Assembly (NCBI RefSeq): GCF_036621415.1
Contig: NZ_CP030943.1
Coordinates: forward strand, 1-64,000
Reading direction: 5' to 3'
From: Nitratireductor thuwali
GTDB lineage: Bacteria; Pseudomonadota; Alphaproteobacteria; Rhizobiales; Rhizobiaceae
Length of the DNA stretch: 64,000 nucleotides
This document shows positions 45,715 to 53,721 of the stretch, piece by piece. Each line of letters starts with the position of its first letter. Within the stretch, counting starts at the first letter, position 1. A program made the translations under genes and the position numbers. A model generated the notes under the pieces. It ran no database searches. It had not been told where the DNA came from and was given only the letters and a program-made list of their open reading frames with translations.

Positions 45715-46914
45715 ATGAACGAGCGATTGCGCAACATCCCCGACCTGCCGACCCATTACCTGACAGAAGAGCAGCAGGCGCTGGCCGATCAGGCCAGCAA
45801 GTTCTTCTTTTCCGAGTTTCACCACCTGAACGCCGAAATGGACGACACCGACGACCTATCGCCCTCCATCTTTCCCAAGCTGGGCGAGATGGGCTATCTG
45901 GGCCTCAACGTAGCGCCTGAATTCGGCGGTGCGGGGCTCGATTTCACCTCGGCCTGCATCATCACCGAGGAATTGTCGCGCGCCTCGGCGGCGATCGGGC
46001 TGAGCCACGCGGCCCATGACAATCTTTGCGTCAACAACATCTACCGTAACGCCAATGACGATCTGCGGCGGAAGTACCTGCCGGGCCTCTGCGACGGCTC
46101 GCTGATCGGCGCCCTTGGCCTGACGGAGCCGGGCGCGGGATCGGATGCGCTCGGTTCGATGCGGACGACCGCCCGGAAGGACGGCGACCACTACGTGCTC
46201 AACGGCTCCAAGATCTATATCACCAACGGCCCGATCGCCGATATCGTGCTGGTCTATGCCAAGACCTCGCCCGAGAAGGGCGCCAAGGGAATTTCCGCCT
46301 TCATCGTCGAGACCGACACGCCGGGCTTCAAGGTGGCGCAGAAGCTCAACAAGATGGGGTTCCGCGGCTCGCCCACGGGCGAGTTGGTGTTCGAGGATTG
46401 CCGGGTGCCGGCGGCAAACATGGTGGGCAACCTGGACGGCGGTGTGGCAGTGACCATGTCGGGGCTCGATCTTGAACGCGCCATCGTCTGCTTCAACGCC
46501 ATCGGCATCGCGCGCCGGGCATTGGAGATATCGATCGACTATGCCAAGACGCGCCAGCAGTTCGGCAAGCCGATCGCCAGTTTCCAGATGGTGCAGGCCA
46601 TGCTGGCCGAGATGTATACCGCGATCGAGGCCGCGCGAAGCCTGTCGCTGCGCACCGCCGCCATGTGCGAGGGTCTGGAAGAAGGCGAAGGCGGGCGCGG
46701 CGAGATCCACAAGCTGACGGCCGCGGCTATCTTCAAGGCTGCGGCAGCGACCTCCTTCGTGCTGGATCGCGCGGTGCAGATTCACGGCGGATCGGGCTAC
46801 ATGCGCGATACCGAGGTCAACCGCCTCTATCGGACGGGCCGGGTACTCGAAGTGGGCGCGGGCACGCAGGAGGTGCGCAAGCTCATCATCTCCGGCGAAC
46901 TTCTGAAGAACTGA
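45715..46914 (+). CDS. Isovaleryl-CoA dehydrogenase-like acyl-CoA dehydrogenase, second of a pair
   Basis: 399-residue paralogue of the upstream gene, almost identical in many segments (LTEPGAGSDALGSM, NGSKIYITNGPIAD, KMGFRGSPTGELVFEDCRVP). It also has the isovaleryl-type base in VTMSGLDLERAI and Asp at the medium-chain position (GGSGYMRDTEVNRLYR). Unlike alpha/beta ACADs of actinobacterial sterol catabolism, both copies look catalytically complete. They may act on successive intermediates or form mixed tetramers. Coupled by a short 15-bp spacer. Confidence 0.9.
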   Translation: MNERLRNIPDLPTHYLTEEQQALADQASKFFFSEFHHLNAEMDDTDDLSPSIFPKLGEMGYLGLNVAPEFGGAGLDFTSACIITEELSRASAAIGLSHAAHDNLCVNNIYRNANDDLRRKYLPGLCDGSLIGALGLTEPGAGSDALGSMRTTARKDGDHYVLNGSKIYITNGPIADIVLVYAKTSPEKGAKGISAFIVETDTPGFKVAQKLNKMGFRGSPTGELVFEDCRVPAANMVGNLDGGVAVTMSGLDLERAIVCFNAIGIARRALEISIDYAKTRQQFGKPIASFQMVQAMLAEMYTAIEAARSLSLRTAAMCEGLEEGEGGRGEIHKLTAAAIFKAAAATSFVLDRAVQIHGGSGYMRDTEVNRLYRTGRVLEVGAGTQEVRKLIISGELLKN

Positions 46915-46924
46915 GGCCCGGTAC

Positions 46925-47782
46925 ATGGCAGAAAAACAAGTGCAGAGCCGTTACGCCCCGGATCTCATGGCAGGCCAGGTGGCTCTCGTGACCGGCTCGG
47001 GCTCCGGCATGGGCCGTGCCACAGCGCTCGAAATGGCTTCCTGCGGGGCCAGACTGGCGCTTTTCGCGCGTCGCAAGGAGCCGCTTCAGGAAACCGCCGA
47101 GATGATCCGAGCGATGGGCGGCGAAGCCTTCGTCGTGCCGGGCGACACCCGCGACGAGAAGAGCGTCGAGGCGGCAATGCTGAAGATCAAAGCTCACTAC
47201 GGTCGGCTCGACGTGCTTGTGAACAACGCCGGCGGCCAGTATATCGCCGCCGCCCGTGACATCACCAACAAAGGGTTCGAGGCGGTTATCCGCAACAATC
47301 TGATCGGCTCGTGGCAGATGACGCGCGCCGCCGCCGACCACTTCATGTTCGAGAACGGCGGCTCGATCGTATTCGTAACCGCGATCTCGACTCGCACCGC
47401 CCTGACAGGCTTCGCCCATACCGTTGCCGCGCGCGCAGGCGTCACAGGCTTGATGAAGACGCTCGCCGCAGAATGGGGTGAATACGGCATCCGCCTGAAC
47501 TGCGTCGCTCCCGGTACGATTAAGACAGAGGCGCTCGGCCGCTACCCGATACCGCCGGAGAAATGGCACGAACTAAACCGGTCAGTTCTTGGCCGCATGG
47601 GCGTGGCGGAAGACGTCGCAGGGACAATCGTTTTTCTTGCCTCCAGGCTCGGTTCCTTCATTACCGGCGAAGATGTGTATGTGGACGGGGGAGAAACCCT
47701 GCACATGGGCCACGACGCCCGCGACATGATCCATCCTGACATGTTCCAGGGGCGGCAGCGGGGGGACGGAAAGAATGAGTGA
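46925..47782 (+). CDS. SDR oxidoreductase of the trans-2-enoyl-CoA/dienoyl-CoA reductase type
   Basis: 285-residue SDR. It starts with VALVTGSGSGMGRATALEMA (about 18-37), and NNAGGQYIAAARDITNKGF follows in the middle. The catalytic segment reads FAHTVAARAGVTGLMKTLA: His and Arg stand in for Tyr and Lys, as in the SDR at 19466-20320 and in peroxisomal trans-2-enoyl-CoA reductase. It probably reduces a double bond of an enoyl- or dienoyl-CoA. It lies 10 bp after the ACAD pair and overlaps the next crotonase gene by 8 bp. Confidence 0.85.
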   Translation: MAEKQVQSRYAPDLMAGQVALVTGSGSGMGRATALEMASCGARLALFARRKEPLQETAEMIRAMGGEAFVVPGDTRDEKSVEAAMLKIKAHYGRLDVLVNNAGGQYIAAARDITNKGFEAVIRNNLIGSWQMTRAAADHFMFENGGSIVFVTAISTRTALTGFAHTVAARAGVTGLMKTLAAEWGEYGIRLNCVAPGTIKTEALGRYPIPPEKWHELNRSVLGRMGVAEDVAGTIVFLASRLGSFITGEDVYVDGGETLHMGHDARDMIHPDMFQGRQRGDGKNE

Positions 47783-48578
47783 ACCCGTCGTCCTGCTCGA
47801 GATTGCCGATCGCATCGCAACGGTGACGCTCAACGACCCCGACAGGCGCAATCCCGTCACCGGCAACGAGATGATCGCGGGGCTGCTCGACGCGTTCGAC
47901 CGGGCTCAGCGCGATCCCGGCGTGAGCGTCATGATCCTGACCGGCGCGGACCCGGCCTTCTGCGCCGGCGGCGACATCAAGGAAATGTCGGACCCCGAAA
48001 GCGTGTTCCGCAAGAATCCGCTGGCCGCGGCGGACAGCTACATCACCGGCATTCAGCGGATACCGCTCGCGCTCTACAATCTCGACATACCTACGATCGC
48101 GGCTGTCAACGGCCCGGCCGTGGGCGCGGGCTGCGACCTGACGATGATGTGTGACATGCGCATCGCGTCGGAGAAGGCGAAATTCGGCGAGGTGTTCTTG
48201 AACCTCGGAATCATTCCTGGCGACGCAGGTACCTGGTTCCTCCTGCGGCGGCTCGGTCACCAGAAAGCGGCCGAACTGACGTTCACCGGGCGGATGGTCG
48301 GGGCCGAAGAGGCGCTGGAACTAGGAATGGTGCTTGAGGTGGCGCCGCATGGCGATCTGATGGCGCGGGCGCGGGAGCGTGCGGCGGTGATTGCCGCCAA
48401 GCCGCCCCGCGCGGTTCGCGTCGCCAAGCGGCTGATGCGCAATGCCGAACGCATGGATCTGCCGGATTTCCTGAATACCGCCGCCGCCTACCAGGCACTG
48501 ATGCACCAGACCAAGGACCACCACGAAGCTCTTGCCGCGTTCATCCAGAAACGAAAACCTGCATTCTTTGGCGACTGA
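47775..48578 (+). CDS. Crotonase-fold enoyl-CoA hydratase/isomerase
   Basis: 267-residue crotonase. LNDPDRRNPVTGNEM at about residues 16-30; oxyanion-hole segments FCAGGDIKEMSD and VNGPAVGAGCDLTMMCD. The first hydratase Glu is Asp (GAGCDLTM) and the second is Phe (GEVFLNLG), with Asp in IPGDAGTWFLLRR. This favours isomerisation or another crotonase reaction over classical hydration. It overlaps the SDR gene by 8 bp, and its C-terminal codons lie just before the thioesterase gene. Confidence 0.85.
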   Translation: MSEPVVLLEIADRIATVTLNDPDRRNPVTGNEMIAGLLDAFDRAQRDPGVSVMILTGADPAFCAGGDIKEMSDPESVFRKNPLAAADSYITGIQRIPLALYNLDIPTIAAVNGPAVGAGCDLTMMCDMRIASEKAKFGEVFLNLGIIPGDAGTWFLLRRLGHQKAAELTFTGRMVGAEEALELGMVLEVAPHGDLMARARERAAVIAAKPPRAVRVAKRLMRNAERMDLPDFLNTAAAYQALMHQTKDHHEALAAFIQKRKPAFFGD

Positions 48579-48594
48579 CAGATCGGCCTTACAG

Positions 48595-49080
48595 TTGACT
48601 CACCCGGACCGGAAGAAACTCGATCAGATCGCCAGGATGTGGAACCATCGCGGACGTGGTCTGATTTCCGAGATGAACCTGAAGATGGAAAAGGTGGCGA
48701 TTGATGGCGTTCTGGTCAGGATGCCGTTCAACCCCTCCTTCTGCGGCGACGAGGACAAAACCCTGCTGCATGGCGGGGTGTTGACGGCCCTTCTCGACAG
48801 CGTGTTCGGACTAGCGAATTTCGTGGCGATCGACGGGATCAGCAGCATGGCGACACTCGACCTCCGCGTCGACTATCTGCGCCCGGCGAAATCGCGGGCC
48901 GACGTCATGGTGCGCGCAGAATGCATTCGACAGACCCGGCATATCGCGTTCAATTCGGGCAGGATCTGGTTCGATGAGCCGGATCAGGCCGAAGTGGCCC
49001 GTGGCGCCGCCAGTTTTGCACTCACACGGGGCGAGGTCAGCATTTTCGAAGCGATGACGCAAAGCAGGTCCTCCAAATGA
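48595..49080 (+). CDS. PaaI-type hot-dog thioesterase, first of a pair
   Basis: About 161 residues if started at TTG 48595; a TTG at 48568 or an ATG at 48637 are alternatives, and no good ribosome site marks any of them. The helix DRKKLDQIARMWNH before the ATG looks conserved, so an upstream non-ATG start is preferred. Hot-dog features: LLHGGVLTALLDSVFGLAN with the HGG motif, and LDLRVDYLRPAKSRADVMV. It should hydrolyse acyl-CoA esters and release CoA when the pathway stalls. Stop overlaps the next ATG (ATGA). Confidence 0.78.
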   Translation: MTHPDRKKLDQIARMWNHRGRGLISEMNLKMEKVAIDGVLVRMPFNPSFCGDEDKTLLHGGVLTALLDSVFGLANFVAIDGISSMATLDLRVDYLRPAKSRADVMVRAECIRQTRHIAFNSGRIWFDEPDQAEVARGAASFALTRGEVSIFEAMTQSRSSK

Positions 49081-49478
49081 CGCCGGATCTCGCAACTCAG
49101 CAGCTCAGGAAAGTACCGTTCTTCCAGTTTCTCGACTTCACGATCACCGAGCTTGCTGAAACGCATGCGGCCGCGATGATGCCGTTCGCCGAACGACTGA
49201 TCGGAAATCCGATCATGGAATACTACCATGGCGGCATCATCGCGAGCTTCATGGAGGCGGTCGCCGCGATCAGCGTAAGCCATGGTCCCGATCTGCGGCT
49301 ACCCAAACCGATCAATCTGACGGTTGACTACTTGCGCCCGGCGGTCAAAGGGCCCCTCATCACCGAGGCCACCGTGAAGCGCAGGGGCAAGCGCATGGCA
49401 AGCGTGCGGGCGGTCTGTTGGCAGGATGACGGCTCCCGGCCGGTAGCCGATGGGTTGTATCATTTTCTGATGGTCTGA
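49077..49478 (+). CDS. PaaI-type hot-dog thioesterase, second of a pair
   Basis: 133-residue hot-dog protein with YYHGGIIASFMEAVAAISV (HGG motif plus central helix) and LTVDYLRPAVKGPLITEATV. Coupled to the first thioesterase by a four-base overlap. The two are diverged paralogues and could form a heteromer or have different chain specificity. It is the last gene of the plus-strand operon and ends 24 bp from the convergent tandem-TetR gene; no intrinsic terminator is visible in that gap. Confidence 0.85.
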   Translation: MTPDLATQQLRKVPFFQFLDFTITELAETHAAAMMPFAERLIGNPIMEYYHGGIIASFMEAVAAISVSHGPDLRLPKPINLTVDYLRPAVKGPLITEATVKRRGKRMASVRAVCWQDDGSRPVADGLYHFLMV

Positions 49479-49502
49479 AGCCTGCTTCTCGTCGCGCCCC
49501 GA

Positions 49503-50810
49503 TTATGTGATCTTCGGGGCTGAGCCGTTGGCCGAAATACCGTCCAGCAGCATTTTGATGAGCAGATCCGTGAAAGCTGAAAGCGTATAGTATCCGCGTT
49601 GGTCGCCCTTGCCGGGATCGAACCATTCGACCGTCCAATTCAGCGCGCCCAGCATGGCCTGCCGTAGCGGAACCACCTTGATGTCGGAGCGCAAGGCTCC
49701 GGCCGTCTGCGCCTCGCGCAACAGCCGATCCCAGACCTTCGCGTATTGGTGTCGAACAGGCCGATGGCGCGAGCGGATCCCTTCCGGCAGCATCCCATAG
49801 ATGCGGATGTTGGCGGAGGTAAACTCGCTGGCACGGAACAAATATGCCATGTGCGTCGCGATTGCCGTCGCGATCCGGTTTCTATGATCTTCCTTGTTCG
49901 GCCATATGGCGGCGGCATGGCTGACGCCGTTCAAGAGATCACGCAGGCCCAGGTCGAGCACCTCATCGAGAATTTCCTCCTTCGAGCCGAAATGGTAGTA
50001 GACGCTGCCTGCCTCAAGGCCCGCTTCCGATGCGACACGTCGTATTGTAGCGGCCTTGTAGCCGCTCTCTCGCAAGATTCGCGCGGCCGTGCGAAGGATT
50101 TGATGGCGGGTTCGTTCGGCCTTCCCCGCTGGTTCGAGTCCATCTGTCAGGTCAAGAGATTCGACCGATTTTCTGACCGTTCCGCCACGTTTGGTGCACA
50201 TGCCGTCGAGCAGCAGTTTCGACAAGCGTTCCGATAGCAGACTGACCGGATAACGTTCGCTGTCGTACCATTCCGCTGTCCAGTTCATAGCTCCGAGGAT
50301 GAACTGGCTGACCAGGGTGACCGAGATGTCACCACGCAGATCGTCCTGATGGTGCTGCAAAAATGATCGCCAGAGCTGCGCATAGGTCTCTCGCAAGGGA
50401 CGATGCGCTCTGCGGCGCTTGTCCGACAGCATAGGGAAGTTCCTGATATTCGCCGAAGTGAAATCACTTTCTTTCAAAAGGAAACAAAGGTGAGTGTCGA
50501 CAAGCTGCGCGAACGTTTTCCGGAATGGGTCACCTTCCGCCGCCGACCGTTCGACGATCCCCCGAATTTGCTCGTAGAGTTGTCTAACCCCAATATCGAG
50601 GACCTCGTCCAGGATCTGATCCTTCGAGCCGAAATGATAGTAGATGCTACCGGCTTCCAGGTTCGCCACCTCGGCGATCCGCCGCATTGTGGTCGCGTTG
50701 TACCCCTCTTTGCTAAACAGCTGCGCCGCCGCCAGGAGGATCGCGCGACGCGTCTGCACCGACTTCCCGTACGGCTCCTCGCCGGGGCTATGGGGGAGGA
50801 TTTCTTCCAT
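49503..50810 (-). CDS. Tandem double TetR-family regulator (two complete TetR units in one chain)
   Basis: 435 residues comprising two full TetR proteins in series. Unit 1 (about 18-204) has helix-turn-helix GYNATTMRRIAEVANLEAGS and recognition helix LEAGSIYYHFGSKDQI. Unit 2 (about 230-424) has YKAATIRRVASEAGLEAGSV and LEAGSVYYHFGSKEEI. Both ligand domains keep the same landmarks: FTSANIR, RxxRPxR, LGAxNWTxEW and LLLDG. The linker is about 25 residues (205-230). TetR proteins normally dimerise; this chain could be a single-chain pseudo-dimer. The recognition helices match that of the TetR at 29327-29986. Operator site 9 lies 46 bp upstream, in the divergent region with the BadH-like gene. No stop or frame change separates the units. 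Confidence 0.9.
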   Translation of the reverse strand: MEEILPHSPGEEPYGKSVQTRRAILLAAAQLFSKEGYNATTMRRIAEVANLEAGSIYYHFGSKDQILDEVLDIGVRQLYEQIRGIVERSAAEGDPFRKTFAQLVDTHLCFLLKESDFTSANIRNFPMLSDKRRRAHRPLRETYAQLWRSFLQHHQDDLRGDISVTLVSQFILGAMNWTAEWYDSERYPVSLLSERLSKLLLDGMCTKRGGTVRKSVESLDLTDGLEPAGKAERTRHQILRTAARILRESGYKAATIRRVASEAGLEAGSVYYHFGSKEEILDEVLDLGLRDLLNGVSHAAAIWPNKEDHRNRIATAIATHMAYLFRASEFTSANIRIYGMLPEGIRSRHRPVRHQYAKVWDRLLREAQTAGALRSDIKVVPLRQAMLGALNWTVEWFDPGKGDQRGYYTLSAFTDLLIKMLLDGISANGSAPKIT

Positions 50811-50856
50811 GGCTCTCTCTTTCGACGCTGGACATCAGTTTAACAGTTGAGGTAAT

Positions 50857-50872
50857 TCGAACAAGCGTTAGA
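50857..50872. promoter_or_regulatory. TetR-type operator palindrome, site 9
   Basis: TCGAACAAGCGTTAGA differs from the consensus by one base per arm. Plus strand: TTGAGG (50847-50852), 16 bp, TAGAAT (50869-50874), the -10 being formed by the right arm as at other sites. A degenerate second half-site, TTTAACAGTTGA, lies just upstream at about 50839-50850. It lies between the tandem TetR and the BadH-like SDR. Confidence 0.65.
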
Positions 50873-50922
50873 ATGCGCGATCATTCCAGGATGCCTGCGA
50901 GCCGGCAAAAGGAGAAAAGGGA

Positions 50923-51684
50923 ATGCGCGGACTGAAAGGCAAGCGAGTAATCGTAACGGGTGGTGGAAGCGGAATCGGGCGGGCGATCTCTACCCGCTTC
51001 GCCGAGGAAGGTGCCGAGGTTGCGGTTTTCGACCTCAATGAAGACGGCGCCCGGCAAACCGTCGGAACGATCGAAGATGCAGGCGGCAGGGCGCGTGCAT
51101 ACACCGTCGACATCACCGACCGCAAGGCCGTGGACGCCGCAGTGGCCGAGTTCGAGGCCGGCGGGCCGATCGACGTTCTCGTTAACAATGCCGGATGGGA
51201 CGAGATCAAGCCGTTCCTCGAGACCGATCTTGATCTGTGGAAGAAGATCATAGACATCAACCTCTACGGCCCCCTTCACATGCATCATGCTGTTCTGCCG
51301 GGCATGGTAAGGAATGGGTCCGGCCGCGTCGTGAACATCAGTTCGGATGCGGGCCGCGTTGGCTCTTCGGGCGAGGCGGTCTATTCGGCATGCAAAGGCG
51401 GCATCATTTCCTTTACCAAGACCGTCGCGCGGGAACTGGCCCGCAAGGGCATTCAGCTCAACGCGGTCGCGCCCGGTCCGACAGACACCCCGCTGTTCGC
51501 GGAAGTCGCCAAGGGCGAGGCCGGAGAGAAGATTGCGGAAGGCCTGAAACGGGCGATCCCCATGAAACGTCTCGCCCAGCCGACGGACTATCCCGGGATT
51601 GTGTGTTTCCTCGCCTCGGACGATGCCGGATTCATAACCGGACAGATCATTTCCGTATCGGGCGGGCTGTCGATGCACGGTTGA
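50923..51684 (+). CDS. BadH-like 2-hydroxyacyl ring/3-hydroxyacyl-CoA dehydrogenase (SDR)
   Basis: 253-residue SDR with complete machinery: VTGGGSGIGRAISTRFAEEG (about 11-30), NNAGWDEIKPF, the Ser in NISSDAGRVGSSGEAV and YSACKGG for YxxxK. The strings LHMHHAVLPGMV, SDAGRVGSSGEAVY and DDAGFITGQIISVSGGLSM closely resemble 2-hydroxycyclohexanecarboxyl-CoA dehydrogenase BadH. An NAD-dependent 3-hydroxyacyl-CoA oxidation, perhaps on an alicyclic ring, is likely. AAAAGGAG ribosome site; operator site 9 is upstream and an intrinsic terminator follows at 51739. No badI or badK orthologue is recognisable next to it. Confidence 0.88.
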   Translation: MRGLKGKRVIVTGGGSGIGRAISTRFAEEGAEVAVFDLNEDGARQTVGTIEDAGGRARAYTVDITDRKAVDAAVAEFEAGGPIDVLVNNAGWDEIKPFLETDLDLWKKIIDINLYGPLHMHHAVLPGMVRNGSGRVVNISSDAGRVGSSGEAVYSACKGGIISFTKTVARELARKGIQLNAVAPGPTDTPLFAEVAKGEAGEKIAEGLKRAIPMKRLAQPTDYPGIVCFLASDDAGFITGQIISVSGGLSMHG

Positions 51685-51738
51685 TAGGCCGCGCCGTGCT
51701 TTCCGGGTCCAAACGATGACAAGATTTCCTCCCCAACT

Positions 51739-51766
51739 GGCCGCTCTTCAGAGCGGCCCTTTTTTT
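51739..51766 (+). terminator. Rho-independent terminator after the BadH-like gene
   Basis: GGCCGCTC-TTCA-GAGCGGCC, an 8-bp perfect stem with a 4-nt loop, followed by C and seven T. It ends the BadH-like transcript and insulates the ligase gene that starts 18 bp later, which therefore needs its own promoter or read-through. Confidence 0.93.
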
Positions 51767-51783
51767 AGATCAGAAGATCCGTG

Positions 51784-53721
51784 ATGTTCGAGGCCGACAA
51801 AACCATCAGGGAAACAAGTACGCTCGCGGCATTCATGGACCGTTGTGGCGTCGCGAATTACGAGGAATTGGTCGAACGCGCAGACAGTGACCCGGATTGG
51901 TTCTGGACGCAAGTTCTCCACCTCGCTCGCATTCGGTTCGCCCGCCCGTACCACCGTCTGCGCGAGATCGGCGACGGACCGGAGAACGTCCGCTGGGGAA
52001 TCGGCGGCGCACTGAACCTCACCGAAACCTGTCTCGACGCGTACATCGAGAAGGGGCTCGGCGACAAGACCGCAATCGACTGGGTGGGCGAAGACGGCAG
52101 CCGCCAGCAATGGAGCTATTCCCGGCTTGCCGAGGAAGCCGCGCGCGTTGCCTCCGCCCTCTCGGCGCGTGGCGTGAGGCCCAGCCAGGGCGTCGGCATC
52201 TACATGCCGATGATCCCCGAAATCGAGGCCGCGCTTCTGGGCATCGCGCGGCTGGGCGCTGTGGCGGTGCCGCTGTTTTCCGGGTTTGCGCCGCATGCCA
52301 TCGTCACCCGCCTGAACGACGCCCGTGCCGTCGCCGTGCTGACTGCGGATGCGACGCCCCGGCGCGGCAAGCCGGTCTGGATGGAGGCCGCCCTGGCCGA
52401 GGCCCTGGCGGAGGTGCCCTCGGTGCATACCGTGTTCAGCCTGCGGCGCTTCGGCGGCCCAGTGGCCGATCCGGCCCGCGATCTCGACTGGCGGGAAACC
52501 GTCGCTAAGGCCGACGCGACGCGGCCGGCGCATCCGGTGGAGACCGACGCACCGCTGCTCATCGCCTACACCTCGGGCACGACCGGCAAGCCCAAGGGCG
52601 TGGTTCACACGCATTTGGGCGTACAGGCCAAGGCCACGGCCGATTTTCTACTGTGTCTCGATCTAAAGCCCGAGGATCGGCATGTTTGGATGACGGACAT
52701 GGGTTGGGTGATGGGGCCTCTCACGCTGATTTCGGTGCTGCTTGCGGGCGCCACGTTGGTGCTCGCCGAAGGAGCGCCCTCGATGCCGGGCGATCCCTTC
52801 CGCCTACTGCGGCTGGCCGCGGAGAACGAGGTAACTCATATGGGTGTTGCACCAACGCTGGTGCGGCAATTCATGACGCAGGATCCCGCGCCGCTGCGGG
52901 GGTACGATCTTTCCGCACTGCGTATCGTCGCCTCGACCGGAGAGCCCTGGACCGACGATGCCTGGCTTTGGCACCTGGAGCATATCTGCCGGCACCACGC
53001 GGTACCGCTCAACATTTCGGGTGGAACCGAGCTCTTCGGCGCAATTCTTACCTCGACCGTACTTCACGAGGTGAAGCCGGGTGGCTTTTCGGGTCAGGCG
53101 CTGGGCGTCGGTGCCAAGGTGCTGCGCGTGGACGGCAGCGAGGCTGCGCCGGGCGAGGTCGGCGAATTGGTCGTCACCCGGCCGCCGATGGGGCTGACGC
53201 CGACGATCTGGGGCGACAAAAAGCGCTATCTCGACACCTACTGGTCCACGTTTTCCGGCATCTGGCGCCATGGCGACTGGGCGCGGCGCGATCCGGACGG
53301 CACCTGGTTTATCCTCGGCCGTTCCGACGACACGCTGAACATTGCCGGCAAGCGCATCGGGCCACCGGAGATCGAGGCGGCGCTGACCGAAACCGGGAAA
53401 GTTCTGGATGCAGCGGCGATACCCGTCCCCCACCCCATAAAGGGTACAACGGTGATTTGCATCTGCGTCACGGCGCCCGGTGTGACGCCCGATGACAGGC
53501 TCGTCGAGCAGCTCAAGGACCGCGTCGACCAGGTGGTTTCGCGGCCCTTCCGCCCGAGCGAGATCCATTTCGTCGAGGCGCTGCCCAAGACCCGCAGCAT
53601 GAAGACGATGCGCCGGATCGTGCGCGCCGCCTTCCTGGACGAGGATCCGGGCGACCTCTCCTCGATCAGCAATCCCGAAACGATGGAGGCCATCGCGGCC
53701 CTGAGAAAGGACAAGCCATGA
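51784..53721 (+). CDS. Acetyl-CoA-synthetase-like AMP-forming acyl-CoA ligase
   Basis: 645-residue adenylate-forming enzyme of the acetyl-CoA synthetase branch. ATP motif YTSGTTGKPKG (about 262-272), ISGGTELFG, WRHGDWARRDPDGTWFILGR with GRSDDTLNIAGKRIGP, and the C-terminal KTRSMKTMRRIV with the catalytic Lys. The N-terminal ACS-type domain (WFWTQVLHLARIRF) is present. It activates a short carboxylate to its CoA ester. ATG 51784 directly follows an in-frame GTG; no strong ribosome site is visible. Its stop overlaps the start of a broken NmrA-like gene. No operator palindrome was found here. Confidence 0.88.
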   Translation: MFEADKTIRETSTLAAFMDRCGVANYEELVERADSDPDWFWTQVLHLARIRFARPYHRLREIGDGPENVRWGIGGALNLTETCLDAYIEKGLGDKTAIDWVGEDGSRQQWSYSRLAEEAARVASALSARGVRPSQGVGIYMPMIPEIEAALLGIARLGAVAVPLFSGFAPHAIVTRLNDARAVAVLTADATPRRGKPVWMEAALAEALAEVPSVHTVFSLRRFGGPVADPARDLDWRETVAKADATRPAHPVETDAPLLIAYTSGTTGKPKGVVHTHLGVQAKATADFLLCLDLKPEDRHVWMTDMGWVMGPLTLISVLLAGATLVLAEGAPSMPGDPFRLLRLAAENEVTHMGVAPTLVRQFMTQDPAPLRGYDLSALRIVASTGEPWTDDAWLWHLEHICRHHAVPLNISGGTELFGAILTSTVLHEVKPGGFSGQALGVGAKVLRVDGSEAAPGEVGELVVTRPPMGLTPTIWGDKKRYLDTYWSTFSGIWRHGDWARRDPDGTWFILGRSDDTLNIAGKRIGPPEIEAALTETGKVLDAAAIPVPHPIKGTTVICICVTAPGVTPDDRLVEQLKDRVDQVVSRPFRPSEIHFVEALPKTRSMKTMRRIVRAAFLDEDPGDLSSISNPETMEAIAALRKDKP

